DNA from: Pseudomonas triticifolii
Lineage (GTDB): Bacteria > Pseudomonadota > Gammaproteobacteria > Pseudomonadales > Pseudomonadaceae
Reading direction: 5' to 3'
Assembly (NCBI RefSeq): GCF_014358015.1
Contig: NZ_JACONV010000006.1
Coordinates: forward strand, 124,001-188,000
DNA length: 64,000 nt
Shown: piece by piece, positions 8,623 through 18,678 of the stretch
Position numbering within the stretch: position 1 is the stretch's first letter
Layout: each line of letters starts with the position of its first letter
Made by a program: the position numbers and the translations under genes
Notes under the pieces: generated by a model
Databases searched by the model: none
What the model was told of the DNA's origin: nothing
What the model saw: only the letters and a program-made list of their open reading frames with translations

Positions 8623-10417
8623 ACGGCTTTCTGCCGCCCAGGCGGTCGCCGCGGGCGTAGATTTCGCCGAACTGGATGTCAGCTCGGCGGGCCTGTTCTG
8701 GAATGAATACCGACCCGCAGACGGCGCGTGCCGCCTCTGGCATTGGTACGCGGGCACCACGCGCTGCCTGACGCCTGATGGCTTCAGTGTGCGCAGCCGT
8801 GTCTATGAGTATGGCGGCGGTTCGTTCTGCCTGGCCGATGACGCTCTGGTGTTCGTCAACGAACGCGACCAGCAGCTCTATCGCCAACCCCTGGATGGCA
8901 GCACGCCTGTTCCGCTGACTCAGGGCGATAAGCGTTATGGCGGGGTGTTTTACACCAACGGCCAGATTCTCGCGGTCGAGGAAGACCACAACATTCATCG
9001 ACTGGTCGGCATCGAGCTGGCTGACGGCCAACGCGAACTGTTGGCTGAGGGTGCGGACTTCTATGCCTCGCCCGTGGTCAGCGCCGACGGCAAGCGACTG
9101 GCGTGGATCGAATGGCAACGCCCACATCAGCCGTGGACATCGACCCGACTCCTGTGTGCACAACAACAGGATGACGGCAGTTGGGGCAAGGCACGCTGCA
9201 TCGCTGGCGATGAGACCGAAGAGTCGCTGCAACAGCCGCGCTTCGACGCTCAAGGCCATTTGTACTGCCTGACGGATCGGGCCGGGTTCTGGCAGCCGTG
9301 GGTCGAATCATCGACAGGGTTTGCGCCCTTGCCCGCCGCTCAGGCGGACCACTCCCCTGCCCCTTGGCAGCTCGGAGGCTGCACCTGGTTGCCACTCAGC
9401 GACGGTTTTCTCGCCAGTTGGTCGCAGAATGGCTTGGGGGTATTGGGACTGAGTCAGGGCGAGGGTTCGGTCACTGATTTCAGCGCTGGCTACAGCCGCT
9501 TTCGCAGCCTGGCGATGGATGAGGAATACATTTATTGCATCGCCGCCTCTGCCGTGAGCACGTCGGCGGTGCTGGCCATTTCACGAAGCGACCAAAGCGT
9601 GCAGGTTCTGGCGGGCGGCGGTGCGCCGTTGCCGCCGGAACAGATCAGCCGACCCGAACCGCTTCGCTATCCGAGCGGCGGCTCAGAGGCCTTCGGCTAT
9701 TTCTATCCAGCGATGATGGACGCAGACACGCCGCCGTTGGTGGTCTTCATCCATGGCGGGCCTACCTCTGCGTGTTACCCGGTTCTGGATCCGCGCATCC
9801 AGTACTGGACCCATCGCGGGTTTGCCGTGGCCGATCTCAACTACCGGGGCAGTACCGGTTATGGCCGTGACTATCGCCAGAGCCTGCACCTGACCTGGGG
9901 CATAGCTGACGTCGAAGACGCCTGCGCGGTTGTCGCCCACCTGTCGGAGCGAGGCTTGATTGATGCCAGCAAGGCATTCATTCGAGGCGGCAGCGCCGGG
10001 GGCTACACCACGCTGTGTGCGCTGGCGTTTCAGAAGGTTTTCCGTGCAGGCGCAAGTCTGTATGGCGTCAGCGATCCAATCGCACTGGCACGTGCAACAC
10101 ACAAGTTCGAGGGCGATTATCTGGATTGGCTGATCGGTGATCCGGTGAAGGACATCGAACGCTACAAGGAGAGAACGCCCTTGTTGCATGCCGACACCAT
10201 CAATGTACCGGTCATCTTCTTCCAGGGAGAGCTGGACGCCGTCGTCGTTCCCGAGCAGACCCGCGACATGCTAAAAGCCTTGCAGGACAGAGGCATCAAG
10301 GCTGAGGGTCACTTTTACCCGGACGAGCATCATGGCTTCCGTAAGGCTGCCAACCTGGCAGATGCACTGGAGAAAGAGTGGCGTTTTTATCGTGAGGTGT
10401 TAGACGGGGCCGTTTGA
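8585..10417 (+). CDS. S9-family prolyl oligopeptidase-like peptidase
   Basis: 610 aa. An N-terminal beta-propeller-like region (about 1-350) is followed by a C-terminal alpha/beta-hydrolase domain. The nucleophile motif is GGSAGG, the catalytic Asp probably lies in GELDAVVVP and the His in DEHHGF. It overlaps the end of pqqE by 38 bp, so it is part of the pqq operon. A peptidase of this kind commonly ends pqq clusters in pseudomonads and may help process or recycle PqqA peptides. No signal peptide is seen, so it is probably cytoplasmic. The role in PQQ synthesis is inferred from position only. Confidence 0.88.
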   Translation: MNETHDSSPNHPERLSAAQAVAAGVDFAELDVSSAGLFWNEYRPADGACRLWHWYAGTTRCLTPDGFSVRSRVYEYGGGSFCLADDALVFVNERDQQLYRQPLDGSTPVPLTQGDKRYGGVFYTNGQILAVEEDHNIHRLVGIELADGQRELLAEGADFYASPVVSADGKRLAWIEWQRPHQPWTSTRLLCAQQQDDGSWGKARCIAGDETEESLQQPRFDAQGHLYCLTDRAGFWQPWVESSTGFAPLPAAQADHSPAPWQLGGCTWLPLSDGFLASWSQNGLGVLGLSQGEGSVTDFSAGYSRFRSLAMDEEYIYCIAASAVSTSAVLAISRSDQSVQVLAGGGAPLPPEQISRPEPLRYPSGGSEAFGYFYPAMMDADTPPLVVFIHGGPTSACYPVLDPRIQYWTHRGFAVADLNYRGSTGYGRDYRQSLHLTWGIADVEDACAVVAHLSERGLIDASKAFIRGGSAGGYTTLCALAFQKVFRAGASLYGVSDPIALARATHKFEGDYLDWLIGDPVKDIERYKERTPLLHADTINVPVIFFQGELDAVVVPEQTRDMLKALQDRGIKAEGHFYPDEHHGFRKAANLADALEKEWRFYREVLDGAV

Positions 10418-10441
10418 TCGTTCCCGCATCGGGAACGATCA
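10415..10441. terminator. Perfect hairpin overlapping the stop codon of the S9 peptidase
   Basis: 12-bp perfect stem (10415-10426 with 10430-10441) and a 3-nt CAT loop, including the TGA stop at 10415-10417. There is no real T-run on the plus strand. It may end the pqq operon, or serve the convergent small gene at 10486, or be a member of the GATCGTTCCC palindrome family seen again near 40550. Confidence 0.45.
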
Positions 10442-10485
10442 AACCTGGTGCAGCACGGCGCAAGGCCGGGCTGCTGCACCACAGG

Positions 10486-10647
10486 CTACTTACGCGAAAC
10501 GATGATGTAGATCGCGTGGATGATGCCCGGGATGTAACCCAGCAGGGTCAGCAGGATGTTCAGCCAGAAAGCACCGCCCAGACCTACTTGCAGGAACACA
10601 CCCAGCGGGGGCAGCAGAATAGCGAAGATGATACGAATGATGTCCAT
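10486..10647 (-). CDS. Pmp3/YqaE-family small membrane protein
   Basis: 53-residue protein starting MDIIRIIFAILLPPLGVF and ending IHAIYIIVSRK. It has two hydrophobic segments with the LLPPLGV and LGYIPGIIHA signatures of the UPF0057/Pmp3 family, small stress-induced inner-membrane proteins. The Shine-Dalgarno is AGGAGCTTCCC before the ATG at 10647. It stands alone between the pqq operon and the rsm sRNA. A hairpin with GGTGCAGCA/TGCTGCACC arms (about 10447-10480) lies just past its stop. Confidence 0.88.
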   Translation of the reverse strand: MDIIRIIFAILLPPLGVFLQVGLGGAFWLNILLTLLGYIPGIIHAIYIIVSRK

Positions 10648-10821
10648 GGGAAGCTCCTGATTGATTGGCTCTGATTGGCCATACAGCTAATCGACCCTGG
10701 GCATCAATGAGGGTTCCACCCGCTCTGGCACCAAGCCATTATTCTTGCGAATAAGAGGCTCGAAACGCCTGCTTTTCAGTACCTAAAACGCCGCGACAAG
10801 CGACCTGCAAAAAACGCAGAC

Positions 10822-10848
10822 AAAGAAAACCCCGCATAAGCGGGGCTT
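10822..10848 (-). terminator. Intrinsic terminator of the rsmX-type sRNA
   Basis: On the minus strand the stem AGCCCCGC/GCGGGGTT with a TTAT loop is followed by TTTTCTTT. It ends the sRNA with its GGA repeats. Confidence 0.85.
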
Positions 10849-10947
10849 TCCAGACTGTTTCCCTGACATCCCTTTCTCCCCACCATCCTGGCAGGCATCC
10901 CTACGTGTCCCTTTTATGTCTTATTGCGCATCCTGCGCTACGTCCAT
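10822..10947 (-). ncRNA. rsmX: RsmX-type CsrA/RsmA-titrating small RNA
   Basis: The minus strand gives about 126 nt with nine GGA motifs and an intrinsic terminator. An early hairpin, TGCGC-AGGAT-GCGCA, presents GGA in its loop, the classic RsmA/CsrA site. A GacA-type upstream element lies at 11005-11022, about 65 bp before the estimated start (minus-strand -10 candidate TACTCT at 10954-10959). RsmX RNAs sequester RsmA/RsmE and relieve translational repression under Gac/Rsm control of virulence, exopolysaccharide and secondary metabolism. P. syringae is known to carry several rsmX copies. The exact 5' end is an estimate. Confidence 0.85.
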
Positions 10948-11004
10948 GGATTTAGAGTAACTTTGGATCCTACCTAAGGGAAGAGGCCAATTGGCAGCAC
11001 GACG

Positions 11005-11022
11005 TGTAAGCATTTGCTTACA
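11005..11022 (-). promoter_or_regulatory. GacA upstream activating sequence (UAS)
   Basis: TGTAAG-CATTTG-CTTACA matches the GacA consensus TGTAAG-N6-CTTACA exactly. It is extended by flanking arms to a palindrome of about 30 bp (10999-11028). It lies 13 bp past the stop of the convergent-looking acyl-CoA dehydrogenase gene but serves the sRNA on the same minus strand. Confidence 0.88.
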
Positions 11023-11034
11023 CGTCGTCATATT

Positions 11035-12813
11035 TCAAAACTGCTCGGCCTTCAACATGAACAATGACTCGCTACCCGCACGCACCGACGCGTTCAACGA
11101 ATGGATACGCGGCAGCAGACGTGCGAAGTAGAAACGCGCCGTGCCCAGCTTGCTGACGTAAAAATCTTCCTGCGCTTCCTTGCCGACAGCGGCTTTGGCC
11201 ATCATCGCCCACATGTAGGCATAAGCCGTGTAACCGAACAGATGCAGATACTCCACAGACGCCGCACCAATCTCGTTGGGGTTGGTGCGTGAGCGATCCA
11301 GAACCCAGTCGGTCAGTTCGTCGAGCATGTCGAGCGCCACAGCCAGCGGGCGAGTGAGTTCGCCAAGCGAGCTGTCGGCACCGGAAATGAACTGACGCAC
11401 TTCATCGGAGAACAACTGGTAGAACGCGCCACCGGAACCGACGATCTTGCGACCGACCAGATCCAGCGCCTGAATGCCGTTGGTGCCCTCGTAGATCTGC
11501 GTGATGCGTACGTCGCGCACCAATTGCTCCTGGCCCCACTCGCGAATGTAGCCATGACCACCCAACACCTGCTGACCATGCACGGTGGTTTCCAGTCCCA
11601 CATCGGTGAGGAAGGCCTTGGCGACCGGCGTCAGCAGCGCAACCAGATCGTCGGCGCGCTTGCGATCCGCGTCGTTCTCACTGAACTTGGCGATATCCAG
11701 TTGCAGCGCAACGTAGCTGGAGAACGCACGACCGCCTTCGTTGAAGGCTTTCATGGTCAGCAGCATGCGCCGCACGTCTGGATGAACGATGATCGGATCA
11801 GCCACCTTGTCCTTGTTCTGCGCACCAGTCGGTGCCCGGCTTTGCAGACGGTCGAGGGCGTACTCCACGGCGTTTTGATACGAACGCACGCCAGAGGCCA
11901 GGCCTTGAATGCCAACACCCAGACGCTCGTAGTTCATCATCGTGAACATTGCCGCCAGCCCCTTGTTGGGCTCGCCAATCAGGTAAGCGGTGGCGCCATC
12001 GAAGTTCATCACGCACGTGGCCGACGCCTGAATACCCATCTTGTGTTCGATGGAGCCGCAGCTCAAGGTGTTGCGCTCGCCCACGCTGCCGTCGTCACCG
12101 ACCATGAACTTGGGCACCAGGAACAGAGAGATGCCTTTCGGGCCTGCAGGCGCGTCCGGCAGCTTGGCGAGGACCAGGTGGATGATGTTTTCGGTCAGGT
12201 CGTGCTCGCCGCCGGTGATGAAAATCTTGCTGCCGGTGATCTTGTAGGAACCGTCGGTCTGCGGATCAGCCTTGGTGCGGATGATGCCCAGATCGGTCCC
12301 GGCGTGGGCTTCGGTCAGGCACATCGATCCACACCATACGCCCGAATACATGTTCGGCAGGTACTTGGCCTTGATCGCTTCAGTGGCGTGGGTGTCGATC
12401 GAGACACAGGCCCCTGAGGTCAGCATCGGGTACAAGCCGAATGCAAGGCTTGCCGAGTTGAGCATTTCCTCGACCTGGGCCGAGACCACCTTGGGCATGC
12501 CCATGCCGCCGAACTCGGGGTTACCGCCAACACCAACCCAGCCGCCTTCGGCGTAGGTGCGGTAGGCTTCAGGAAAACCCGCCGGGGTGGTCACGACGGT
12601 ATCTTTCCAGTGGCAGCCTTCCTCGTCGCCACTACGACTCAATGGCGCGATGGTCTTGCTGGTGACTTTACCGGCTTCTTCAAGAATGGCGTCGACCGTT
12701 TCAGCGTCGACCGTGTCGGCCAGGGCCGGCAGTTGAGCCCAGAGTCTGGAAACCTCGAACACTTCATTGAGGACGAAGCGCATATCGCGCAGTGGCGCTT
12801 TATAGTCAGCCAT
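11035..12813 (-). CDS. Acyl-CoA dehydrogenase (long form, about 600 aa)
   Basis: 592 aa from the ATG at 12813 ([14 protein letters not shown]), preceded by ACGAGG 7-8 nt upstream; an upstream in-frame ATG at 12831 would add MFTRFA but lacks a Shine-Dalgarno. It is a flavoenzyme of beta-oxidation, with the short N-terminal domain (MADYKAPL), the FAD-binding core (CLTEAHAGTDLG, KIFITGGEHDL), the C-terminal core (QVLGGHGYIREWG, YEGTNGIQALDL) and the extra C-terminal domain of this subfamily. It is paralogous to 14565-16370. Both resemble the P. aeruginosa pair next to the bio genes. Chain-length specificity cannot be read from sequence. Confidence 0.93.
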   Translation of the reverse strand: MADYKAPLRDMRFVLNEVFEVSRLWAQLPALADTVDAETVDAILEEAGKVTSKTIAPLSRSGDEEGCHWKDTVVTTPAGFPEAYRTYAEGGWVGVGGNPEFGGMGMPKVVSAQVEEMLNSASLAFGLYPMLTSGACVSIDTHATEAIKAKYLPNMYSGVWCGSMCLTEAHAGTDLGIIRTKADPQTDGSYKITGSKIFITGGEHDLTENIIHLVLAKLPDAPAGPKGISLFLVPKFMVGDDGSVGERNTLSCGSIEHKMGIQASATCVMNFDGATAYLIGEPNKGLAAMFTMMNYERLGVGIQGLASGVRSYQNAVEYALDRLQSRAPTGAQNKDKVADPIIVHPDVRRMLLTMKAFNEGGRAFSSYVALQLDIAKFSENDADRKRADDLVALLTPVAKAFLTDVGLETTVHGQQVLGGHGYIREWGQEQLVRDVRITQIYEGTNGIQALDLVGRKIVGSGGAFYQLFSDEVRQFISGADSSLGELTRPLAVALDMLDELTDWVLDRSRTNPNEIGAASVEYLHLFGYTAYAYMWAMMAKAAVGKEAQEDFYVSKLGTARFYFARLLPRIHSLNASVRAGSESLFMLKAEQF

Positions 12814-12982
12814 GGCAAACCTCGTGAACACGGAGCAGGAGACCTGTAGGTGCTGATCTGCCCCGGTCAGGAATGCGGATCAGCCGTCGTTAGTCACGAG
12901 TCTACCCGAACAACATTTCAGACACATAGGGTCGTGTCATGACTATAAAGTCATAACAGGTCACTGCCTGGAAACACTGTAT

Positions 12983-14332
12983 TCAGGTGGCGGCTTCCGT
13001 GGTTCGTACGGCGCCACGGCGGTTTTGCTGCTGGTGAGAAATGACGCAGTTGCGCCCGGCACCTTTGGCGGCGTACAGCGCCTGGTCTGCTGCTTTCAGG
13101 ACCTCTTCGGGCGTGCGGTGCTCCGGCTGACGTTCGGCGACGCCTATGCTGACCGTCACCGATACCGTGCCGGAATGCGCGCCGCTGCGGCGCTGCCTTC
13201 CCTGCTGGTCATCCTGAGGCCGACTGTCTTTGTTGCGCAGTTGAATTTCGTAATTGGCGATGGACTCGCGAATCGCTTCCAGATGCGGCAAACACTCATC
13301 GATGGTCTTGGCAGCAAACACGATGGCGAATTCTTCGCCGCCGTAGCGGTAGGCCTTGCCGCCGCCATTGCTGATCTTCGACAGCTTGCTGGCCACCAGA
13401 CGCAATACCTGATCGCCTACGTCATGGCCGTGGGTGTCGTTGAATTTCTTGAAGTGGTCGACGTCACTCATCGCCAGCACGTAATTGCGCCCCAGGCGCT
13501 GCATGCGCTCGTTGAGCGCGCGACGTCCAGGCAAGCCGGTCAGCTCGTCACGGAAGGCCATCTGATAGGCCTCGTGGGCGACAGCAGCGGCAATCATCAG
13601 CATCACCTGGCTGCACAGAATGTTCAGCGTGAAGGGCAGGATAAAGGTCTTGGGCAATGCCCAGAACAACCCCAGCAGCCCGACGATCTGCGCCGCATGC
13701 AGCGGCCGGGGCTTTTCCAGGTACTGCCAGATCAACACTGCGAACGAAATCAGAAACATCGCGTACGACAACTGGATCAGGCTCATCCACGCGCCGTGCA
13801 ACGCCGGCCAGCGGATGTCGGCCAGCCAGGCCTGCAATTCCACCGGATAGCTCTGCTCAAGCCCCAGCGCCACACTGCCTAAAGCCAGCAGCACAGCGAT
13901 CCGGGCAACCATGTCCTGGAACAAATGCGTGCGCTCCTCCCAGGCGGCATACAACCCGTAGAGCACCGGCAGCAACAGGCAGATCAGATGGAAGATCACT
14001 GCGGCGTCTTCGCGAACCTTGCCGAAGTCGCGGTAATAGTCAGTCTGGGTGTCGAGCAGGTAATAAGCGATGTACACGGTGATCATCAGGAACAGTTCGC
14101 GCTGACGCCGGTAAACACCACAGTAGGCACCGCCCAACAGCAGCACCAGCGTGGGCAGCACGTTGAACAGTGAGGTGAAGAACACGTTCAGGTCTTTGAC
14201 GTAAGCAGCCGCCAGCCCCGCCACCAGCAACGCCAGTGACGGTAGAAAATGACTCAGTCGCGCAGCAGATGGACGTAACAAAAGAGGCTGTCTCCTTGCC
14301 TGAACCCGAGTCATCACCCGAATTAATAGCAT
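12983..14332 (-). CDS. Membrane-bound diguanylate cyclase (GGDEF)
   Basis: About 449 aa from ATG 14332 (Shine-Dalgarno GAAGG); an ATG at 14359 would add nine residues. The N-terminal half has several hydrophobic segments forming a membrane sensor of unassigned type. The C-terminal GGDEF domain begins at RDELTGLPGRR and has SDVDHFKKFND and the active-site loop RYGGEEF, so cyclic-di-GMP synthesis is expected. The RxxD inhibitory I-site is not present ahead of GGEEF, so product inhibition may be weak. A Gln/Arg-rich insert lies between the active site and VSIGVAER. It stands between two acyl-CoA dehydrogenase genes without obvious functional link. Confidence 0.9.
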   Translation of the reverse strand: MLLIRVMTRVQARRQPLLLRPSAARLSHFLPSLALLVAGLAAAYVKDLNVFFTSLFNVLPTLVLLLGGAYCGVYRRQRELFLMITVYIAYYLLDTQTDYYRDFGKVREDAAVIFHLICLLLPVLYGLYAAWEERTHLFQDMVARIAVLLALGSVALGLEQSYPVELQAWLADIRWPALHGAWMSLIQLSYAMFLISFAVLIWQYLEKPRPLHAAQIVGLLGLFWALPKTFILPFTLNILCSQVMLMIAAAVAHEAYQMAFRDELTGLPGRRALNERMQRLGRNYVLAMSDVDHFKKFNDTHGHDVGDQVLRLVASKLSKISNGGGKAYRYGGEEFAIVFAAKTIDECLPHLEAIRESIANYEIQLRNKDSRPQDDQQGRQRRSGAHSGTVSVTVSIGVAERQPEHRTPEEVLKAADQALYAAKGAGRNCVISHQQQNRRGAVRTTEAAT

Positions 14333-14512
14333 TGTGCCTTCATCCTGAAAACAATGCATTCAGCAGGATTGATCAGTGACTGAATCTGTAACGGCAGGAG
14401 AGTGAAAAGGTTTATGAAACGAGGGCAGATAGCCATATCACGCTGAATGATTACAGACTGGAGGCGTCAGTCCGTTCCTCACGCGCTGAGCGCAATCAAA
14501 ACCAAACGCCCA

Positions 14513-14544
14513 TAAAAAAGCCGCCGGATCAGCGATCCGGCGGC
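14513..14544 (-). terminator. Intrinsic terminator downstream of the second acyl-CoA dehydrogenase
   Basis: Perfect 11-bp stem GCCGCCGGATC/GATCCGGCGGC with a 3-nt loop. On the minus strand it is followed by six Ts (14514-14519). It lies 20 bp past the stop of the gene at 14565. Confidence 0.9.
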
Positions 14545-14564
14545 CTGGGTGAATCGGACCGGAC

Positions 14565-16370
14565 TCAGTAAGCCAGACCGAAATCCTCTTCTTTCATGTC
14601 CATCAGGTTGCCTGCACCCGAGAGGATGGCGGCGACGTGAGTGCGGGTGCGCGGCAGAATGCGCTGGAAGTAGAAGCGCGCGGTCTGGATCTTGGCGCGG
14701 TAGAACGCTTCGTCCGACGTGCCGGCTGCCAGCTTCTCGGCGGAAAGACGCGCCATGTCAGCCCAGAAGTAGGCAAGGCACGCGTAGCCCGAATACATCA
14801 CGTAATCGACCGACGCAGCGCCGACCTCTTCGCGATCCTTCATGGCGGCCATGCCCACTTTCATGGTCAGTTCGCCCCACTCCTTGTTCAGCGCCGCCAG
14901 CGGGGTCACGAATTCCTGGACGGATTCGTTGCCTTCGTTGTTCTGGCAGAACTTGTGCACGATTTTGGTGAAGCCCTTGAGCGCCTCGCCTTGAGTCATC
15001 AGGACCTTGCGGCCCAGCAGGTCAAGTGCCTGAATACCGGTGGTGCCTTCGTACAGCATGGAAATACGGCTGTCGCGAACGTTCTGCTCCATGCCCCACT
15101 CGGCGATAAAGCCGTGGCCGCCGTAGACCTGCACGCCGTGGTTGGCGGCTTCAAAGCCCACTTCGGTCATGAAGGCCTTGGCGATCGGGGTCATGAACGC
15201 CAGCAGTGCATCGGCTGCTTTGCGCTGGTCGGCGTCTTCGCTGTATTTGACAATGTCGACCTGCTTGGCCGTGAAGTACACCATGGCACGTGTGCCCTCG
15301 GCGAAGGCCTTCATGGTCAGCAGCATGCGACGTACGTCCGGGTGGACGATGATCGGGTCAGCGGCTTTTTCCGGCGCTTTAGGGCCAGTCAGCGAGCGCA
15401 TCTGCAGACGCTCGCGGGCATATTTCAAGCCGCCCTGGAACGCGATTTCAGCGTGCGCCAGACCTTGCAGTGCAGTGCCCAGACGCGCCGTGTTCATGAA
15501 CGTGAACATGCAGTTCAGGCCCTTGTTGGCAGGGCCGATCAGGTAACCGGTAGCGCCGTCGAAGTTCATCACGCAGGTGGCGTTGCCGTGGATGCCCATC
15601 TTGTGTTCGATCGAACCGCAGTTCACCGCGTTGCGCTCGCCAACGCCGCCATCGGCAGCCGACAGGAACTTGGGCACGATGAACAGCGAAATGCCTTTGG
15701 TGCCCGCAGGAGCATCCGGCAGGCGCGCCAGCACGATGTGGACGATGTTATCGGCCATGTCGTGTTCGCCAGCGGAGATGAAGATCTTGGTACCGGACAC
15801 TTTGTAGGTGCCATCAGCCTGAGGCTCGGCCTTGGTGCGCAACATGCCCAGGTCGGTGCCGCAGTGTGGCTCGGTCAGGCACATGGTGCCGGTCCATTCG
15901 CCGGACACCAGTCGGGTCAGATACGCCGCTTGCTGCTCGGGCGTGCCGTGCTCGGAAATGGTGTTCATCGCGCCATGCGACAGGCCTGGGTACATGCCCC
16001 ACGACCAGTTCGCTTCGCCAACCATCTCGCTGACCGCCAGACCCAGCGACTCAGGCAAGCCCTGACCGCCATGCTGGACGTCGTGCGCCAGGCTCGGCCA
16101 GCCGCCTTCGACGAATTGCTGATACGCCTGCTTGAAACCGGTCGGCGTCTTAACGCCCGACTCGCTCCAGGTACAGCCTTCGGTATCGCCTACCCGGTTC
16201 AGCGGAGCCAGCACCTGTTCACAGAACTTGGCGCCCTCCTCAAGAATGGCGTCGACCATATCGGGGGTAGCGTCCTGGCAGGCGGGCAGACTCTGATAGT
16301 GCGCTTCGTAGCCGAGCAGTTCGTCACGAACGAAACGAATATCACGCAAGGGGGCCTTGTAATCAGGCAT
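14565..16370 (-). CDS. Acyl-CoA dehydrogenase (long form, second paralogue)
   Basis: 601 aa from ATG 16370 ([14 protein letters not shown]), with AGAGG 9 nt upstream; the in-frame ATG at 16499 would add 43 atypical residues. It has the same architecture as the gene at 11035-12813: [37 protein letters not shown] and [12 protein letters not shown], with an extra C-terminal domain. It probably oxidises acyl-CoA with FAD and passes electrons to ETF. Two paralogues so close together suggest duplication with specialisation. It ends at a strong terminator. Confidence 0.93.
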   Translation of the reverse strand: MPDYKAPLRDIRFVRDELLGYEAHYQSLPACQDATPDMVDAILEEGAKFCEQVLAPLNRVGDTEGCTWSESGVKTPTGFKQAYQQFVEGGWPSLAHDVQHGGQGLPESLGLAVSEMVGEANWSWGMYPGLSHGAMNTISEHGTPEQQAAYLTRLVSGEWTGTMCLTEPHCGTDLGMLRTKAEPQADGTYKVSGTKIFISAGEHDMADNIVHIVLARLPDAPAGTKGISLFIVPKFLSAADGGVGERNAVNCGSIEHKMGIHGNATCVMNFDGATGYLIGPANKGLNCMFTFMNTARLGTALQGLAHAEIAFQGGLKYARERLQMRSLTGPKAPEKAADPIIVHPDVRRMLLTMKAFAEGTRAMVYFTAKQVDIVKYSEDADQRKAADALLAFMTPIAKAFMTEVGFEAANHGVQVYGGHGFIAEWGMEQNVRDSRISMLYEGTTGIQALDLLGRKVLMTQGEALKGFTKIVHKFCQNNEGNESVQEFVTPLAALNKEWGELTMKVGMAAMKDREEVGAASVDYVMYSGYACLAYFWADMARLSAEKLAAGTSDEAFYRAKIQTARFYFQRILPRTRTHVAAILSGAGNLMDMKEEDFGLAY

Positions 16371-16704
16371 AGCGATAAACCTCTGCTGATGAATCCTGGA
16401 ACGAATGACCGGGCGGTGACTGGAAGCATACTCCCAGGACCAGACAATCTCGTATGCCTTACGGTCAAACAGGTGTTTGAAACATACGTTTACGCCCAAA
16501 TCTTGTCAATAGCCACACATGAACCATTCGTCCACGCTGCTGCAGACCGCGCAGGCAAAGGCGCGCCACGTCATGCGGACGATAAGCGAAAGTCTAGTCG
16601 AGTGCAGAAGGGTTGCAGCGGCGATACAGGGCGGTGATACAGGGAGATTCAGAAGATAACGCCGTGCACGGAAGGCACGGCGCGAGGGCAGGACAAGCCG
16701 TTAC

Positions 16705-17001
16705 TCAGGCAAAGGTGTCGATCAACGTGCCAAGTGCTTCATCGCTGGCGCGCTGTGAAGCGAGCCCGGCTTCGATCTGCGATTTGCCCGCAGCCATTTC
16801 AACGATGTTGGCAGGCAGGTCGGAGCGCTGGCTACGGTCGACCGAACGCAGGTTCTCGAGCTGGAAGTCCGAAGACTGGCTTCTGCCCGACACTTCGATG
16901 TTGCTGCTGGCGATCTGCGTGGCCGCCTGATCGACACGGCTCTGCCCGACCTGCATGGCGCTCAGACCTGGGTAGAGGGTGTTGTTCATGGTGATTTGCA
17001 T
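16705..17001 (-). CDS. Small protein with flagellar-rod-like N-terminus
   Basis: 98 aa of unknown function. The stretch NTLYPGLSAMQVGQSRVDQA resembles the N-terminal helix of flagellar rod/hook proteins (Flg_bb_rod type), where GL..MQ...R.D..A..IA is common. The C-terminus is polar and helical. TGAGGAT precedes the ATG at 17001. It follows bioD in the same direction, 155 bp away, far from any flagellar gene. A homologue occupies the corresponding place in other pseudomonads. The rod similarity may be only in helix pattern. Confidence 0.65.
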   Translation of the reverse strand: MQITMNNTLYPGLSAMQVGQSRVDQAATQIASSNIEVSGRSQSSDFQLENLRSVDRSQRSDLPANIVEMAAGKSQIEAGLASQRASDEALGTLIDTFA

Positions 17002-17155
17002 AAGCCGATCCTCAGTTCAAAAAGCGAACACGTGCCATTGAACCAGCAAATGCCCGGAAACGCTCGACAAATAGACTAATGGCACTAGGCCTGTTAATAG
17101 CCTCAGTCTTGAAAATTTCAAAACAGTCATACGCGTCAGCAACATAGCCGTGCTG

Positions 17156-17836
17156 TCAGTCGAGCAGCTCAAGATGAAGACATTGCGCCACATTGTCGGC
17201 GCTCGCCTTCTTCAGTCGCGGCACACGCCCCAGACAAGGCGCAGGCAGACGCTCGGCCAGGGTGGCGAGATTCTCTTCGAGACGCGAGGTCTTGCCATCC
17301 GTGACGTTCGCGACCCAACCAGCCAGGTGCAGCCCGTCTCTGGCAATAGCCTCGGCCGTCAACAATGCATGGTTGATACACCCCAGGCGCACGCCCACCA
17401 CCAGAATCACCGGCAGGCCCAGCGCGATGGCGAGGTCGGACAGGTTGCTCTGATCGGCCAGCGGCACTCGCCAGCCACCAGCGCCTTCGATCAGGGTGAA
17501 GTCCGCCTGCTTGCTCAGAATATGTTGCATGGGTTGCAGCAGGGAACGGACGGTCAGCGCCACGCCAGCCTCGCGAGCTGCCAGATGCGGGGCGATGGCC
17601 GGTTCAAACGCCACCGGGTTGATCTCGTCGTAGCTCAGCGGGATGGAACATTCGGCCTGCAACGCCAGTGCGTCCGCATTGCGCAGCCCTTGAGGCGTGA
17701 CCACGCAACCTGACGCCACGGGCTTGCCTGCAGCCGTACTCAGGCCGTTCAGTCGCGCGGCATGCAGCAACCCCGCCGCGACCGTGGTCTTGCCGGCATC
17801 GGTGTCGGTTCCGGTGATGAAATACGCAACGCTCAT
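17156..17836 (-). CDS. bioD: Dethiobiotin synthetase BioD
   Basis: 226 aa. BioD carboxylates and cyclises 7,8-diaminopelargonate to dethiobiotin using ATP and CO2. The P-loop GTDTDAGKTTVAAGL lies at residues 8-22. KPVASG follows, and EGAGGWRVPL is the second nucleotide/substrate motif. It is the last gene of the bioBFHCD cluster, starting 32 bp after bioC. Note that bioA (diaminopelargonate aminotransferase) is not in this window, as in other pseudomonads where it is unlinked. Confidence 0.95.
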   Translation of the reverse strand: MSVAYFITGTDTDAGKTTVAAGLLHAARLNGLSTAAGKPVASGCVVTPQGLRNADALALQAECSIPLSYDEINPVAFEPAIAPHLAAREAGVALTVRSLLQPMQHILSKQADFTLIEGAGGWRVPLADQSNLSDLAIALGLPVILVVGVRLGCINHALLTAEAIARDGLHLAGWVANVTDGKTSRLEENLATLAERLPAPCLGRVPRLKKASADNVAQCLHLELLD

Positions 17837-17868
17837 CTCGGCGGTCTTCCCTTGTGACGTGAACCCGG

Positions 17869-18678
17869 TCAGGGCTTTTCAAGTACCGCGTAGACCACTT
17901 GATACGTGGCGGGCAGTCCTGCGTCCTGGCGAAAGCGCTCGTACGCTCGCACCAAGCCTAGAATCCGTTGACGTCCCGTCAAGCCGCTGGGCCTTCCCGG
18001 GTTTAAATTGTGTGCACCCAGTGCCTTCAGTTCATGAGTCAGGCTGCGCACATCAGGGTAATGCAGCACGTGCGGGCGGACCTCAAGGCGGGAAACACGC
18101 AAACCACTGGCGGCGCACAACTGACGATAGTCGTCTTCATGCCGGAAGCGGTTCACATGTACGCGGCCATCGACGGCCTGCCAGCTTTCACGCAGCTCAT
18201 ACAGCGTGCCGGTACACAGACTGGCGAAGGCAAACACGCCGCCAGGTTTGAGCACCCGAAAAACCTCGCTGAGTACCGCCCTGAAATCCGCACACCATTG
18301 CACGGCCAGGCTTGAGAACATCAGCTCGCAGCTCTGATCGGCCAATGGCAGGCGCTCGGCATCGCCTGCCACGAAGTGACGCGCGCCACCCAGCGGCTGG
18401 GCATGGCGCAACATGCCTTCGGCGATATCCAGCGCGACGCCTTCGCTTTCAGGGAAGGTCTGGGCCAGCACTCGACTGAAATAACCGGTGCCGCTGCCCA
18501 GGTCGAGCCAACGTGCGGGGCAGAATTCGGCAGGCAGCCGTGACATCAACGCGTGACCGACCGAGCGCTGCAATTCGGCGACGCTGTCGTAACTGCCCGC
18601 CGCACGGGAAAAGGAAGCCGCCACCTGGCGTTTGTCAGGCAGACCCGTCGACAATACGGCCTGTGAAAGGTCAGTCAT
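17869..18678 (-). CDS. bioC: Malonyl-ACP O-methyltransferase BioC
   Basis: 269 aa from ATG 18678 ([18 protein letters not shown]); upstream in-frame codons to 18702 overlap bioH further and lack support. This class I SAM methyltransferase methylates malonyl-ACP to disguise it as a primer for pimelate synthesis. Motif I is [12 protein letters not shown], followed by ALDIAEGML (acidic end of strand 2) and FSSLAVQW (post-motif). The start overlaps the bioH stop by 8 nt (ATGACTGA), suggesting translational coupling. Confidence 0.94.
   Translation of the reverse strand: MTDLSQAVLSTGLPDKRQVAASFSRAAGSYDSVAELQRSVGHALMSRLPAEFCPARWLDLGSGTGYFSRVLAQTFPESEGVALDIAEGMLRHAQPLGGARHFVAGDAERLPLADQSCELMFSSLAVQWCADFRAVLSEVFRVLKPGGVFAFASLCTGTLYELRESWQAVDGRVHVNRFRHEDDYRQLCAASGLRVSRLEVRPHVLHYPDVRSLTHELKALGAHNLNPGRPSGLTGRQRILGLVRAYERFRQDAGLPATYQVVYAVLEKP

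Noticed and set aside
11001..11029. Palindrome taken at first as the terminator of the acyl-CoA dehydrogenase gene
   Set aside because: It matches the GacA consensus exactly, has no T-run, and lies at the right distance upstream of the rsmX-type RNA.
14637..16637. 666-codon plus-strand open frame opposite the second acyl-CoA dehydrogenase
   Set aside because: Antisense to a well-conserved gene; the His/Gln/Val-rich product shows no domain.
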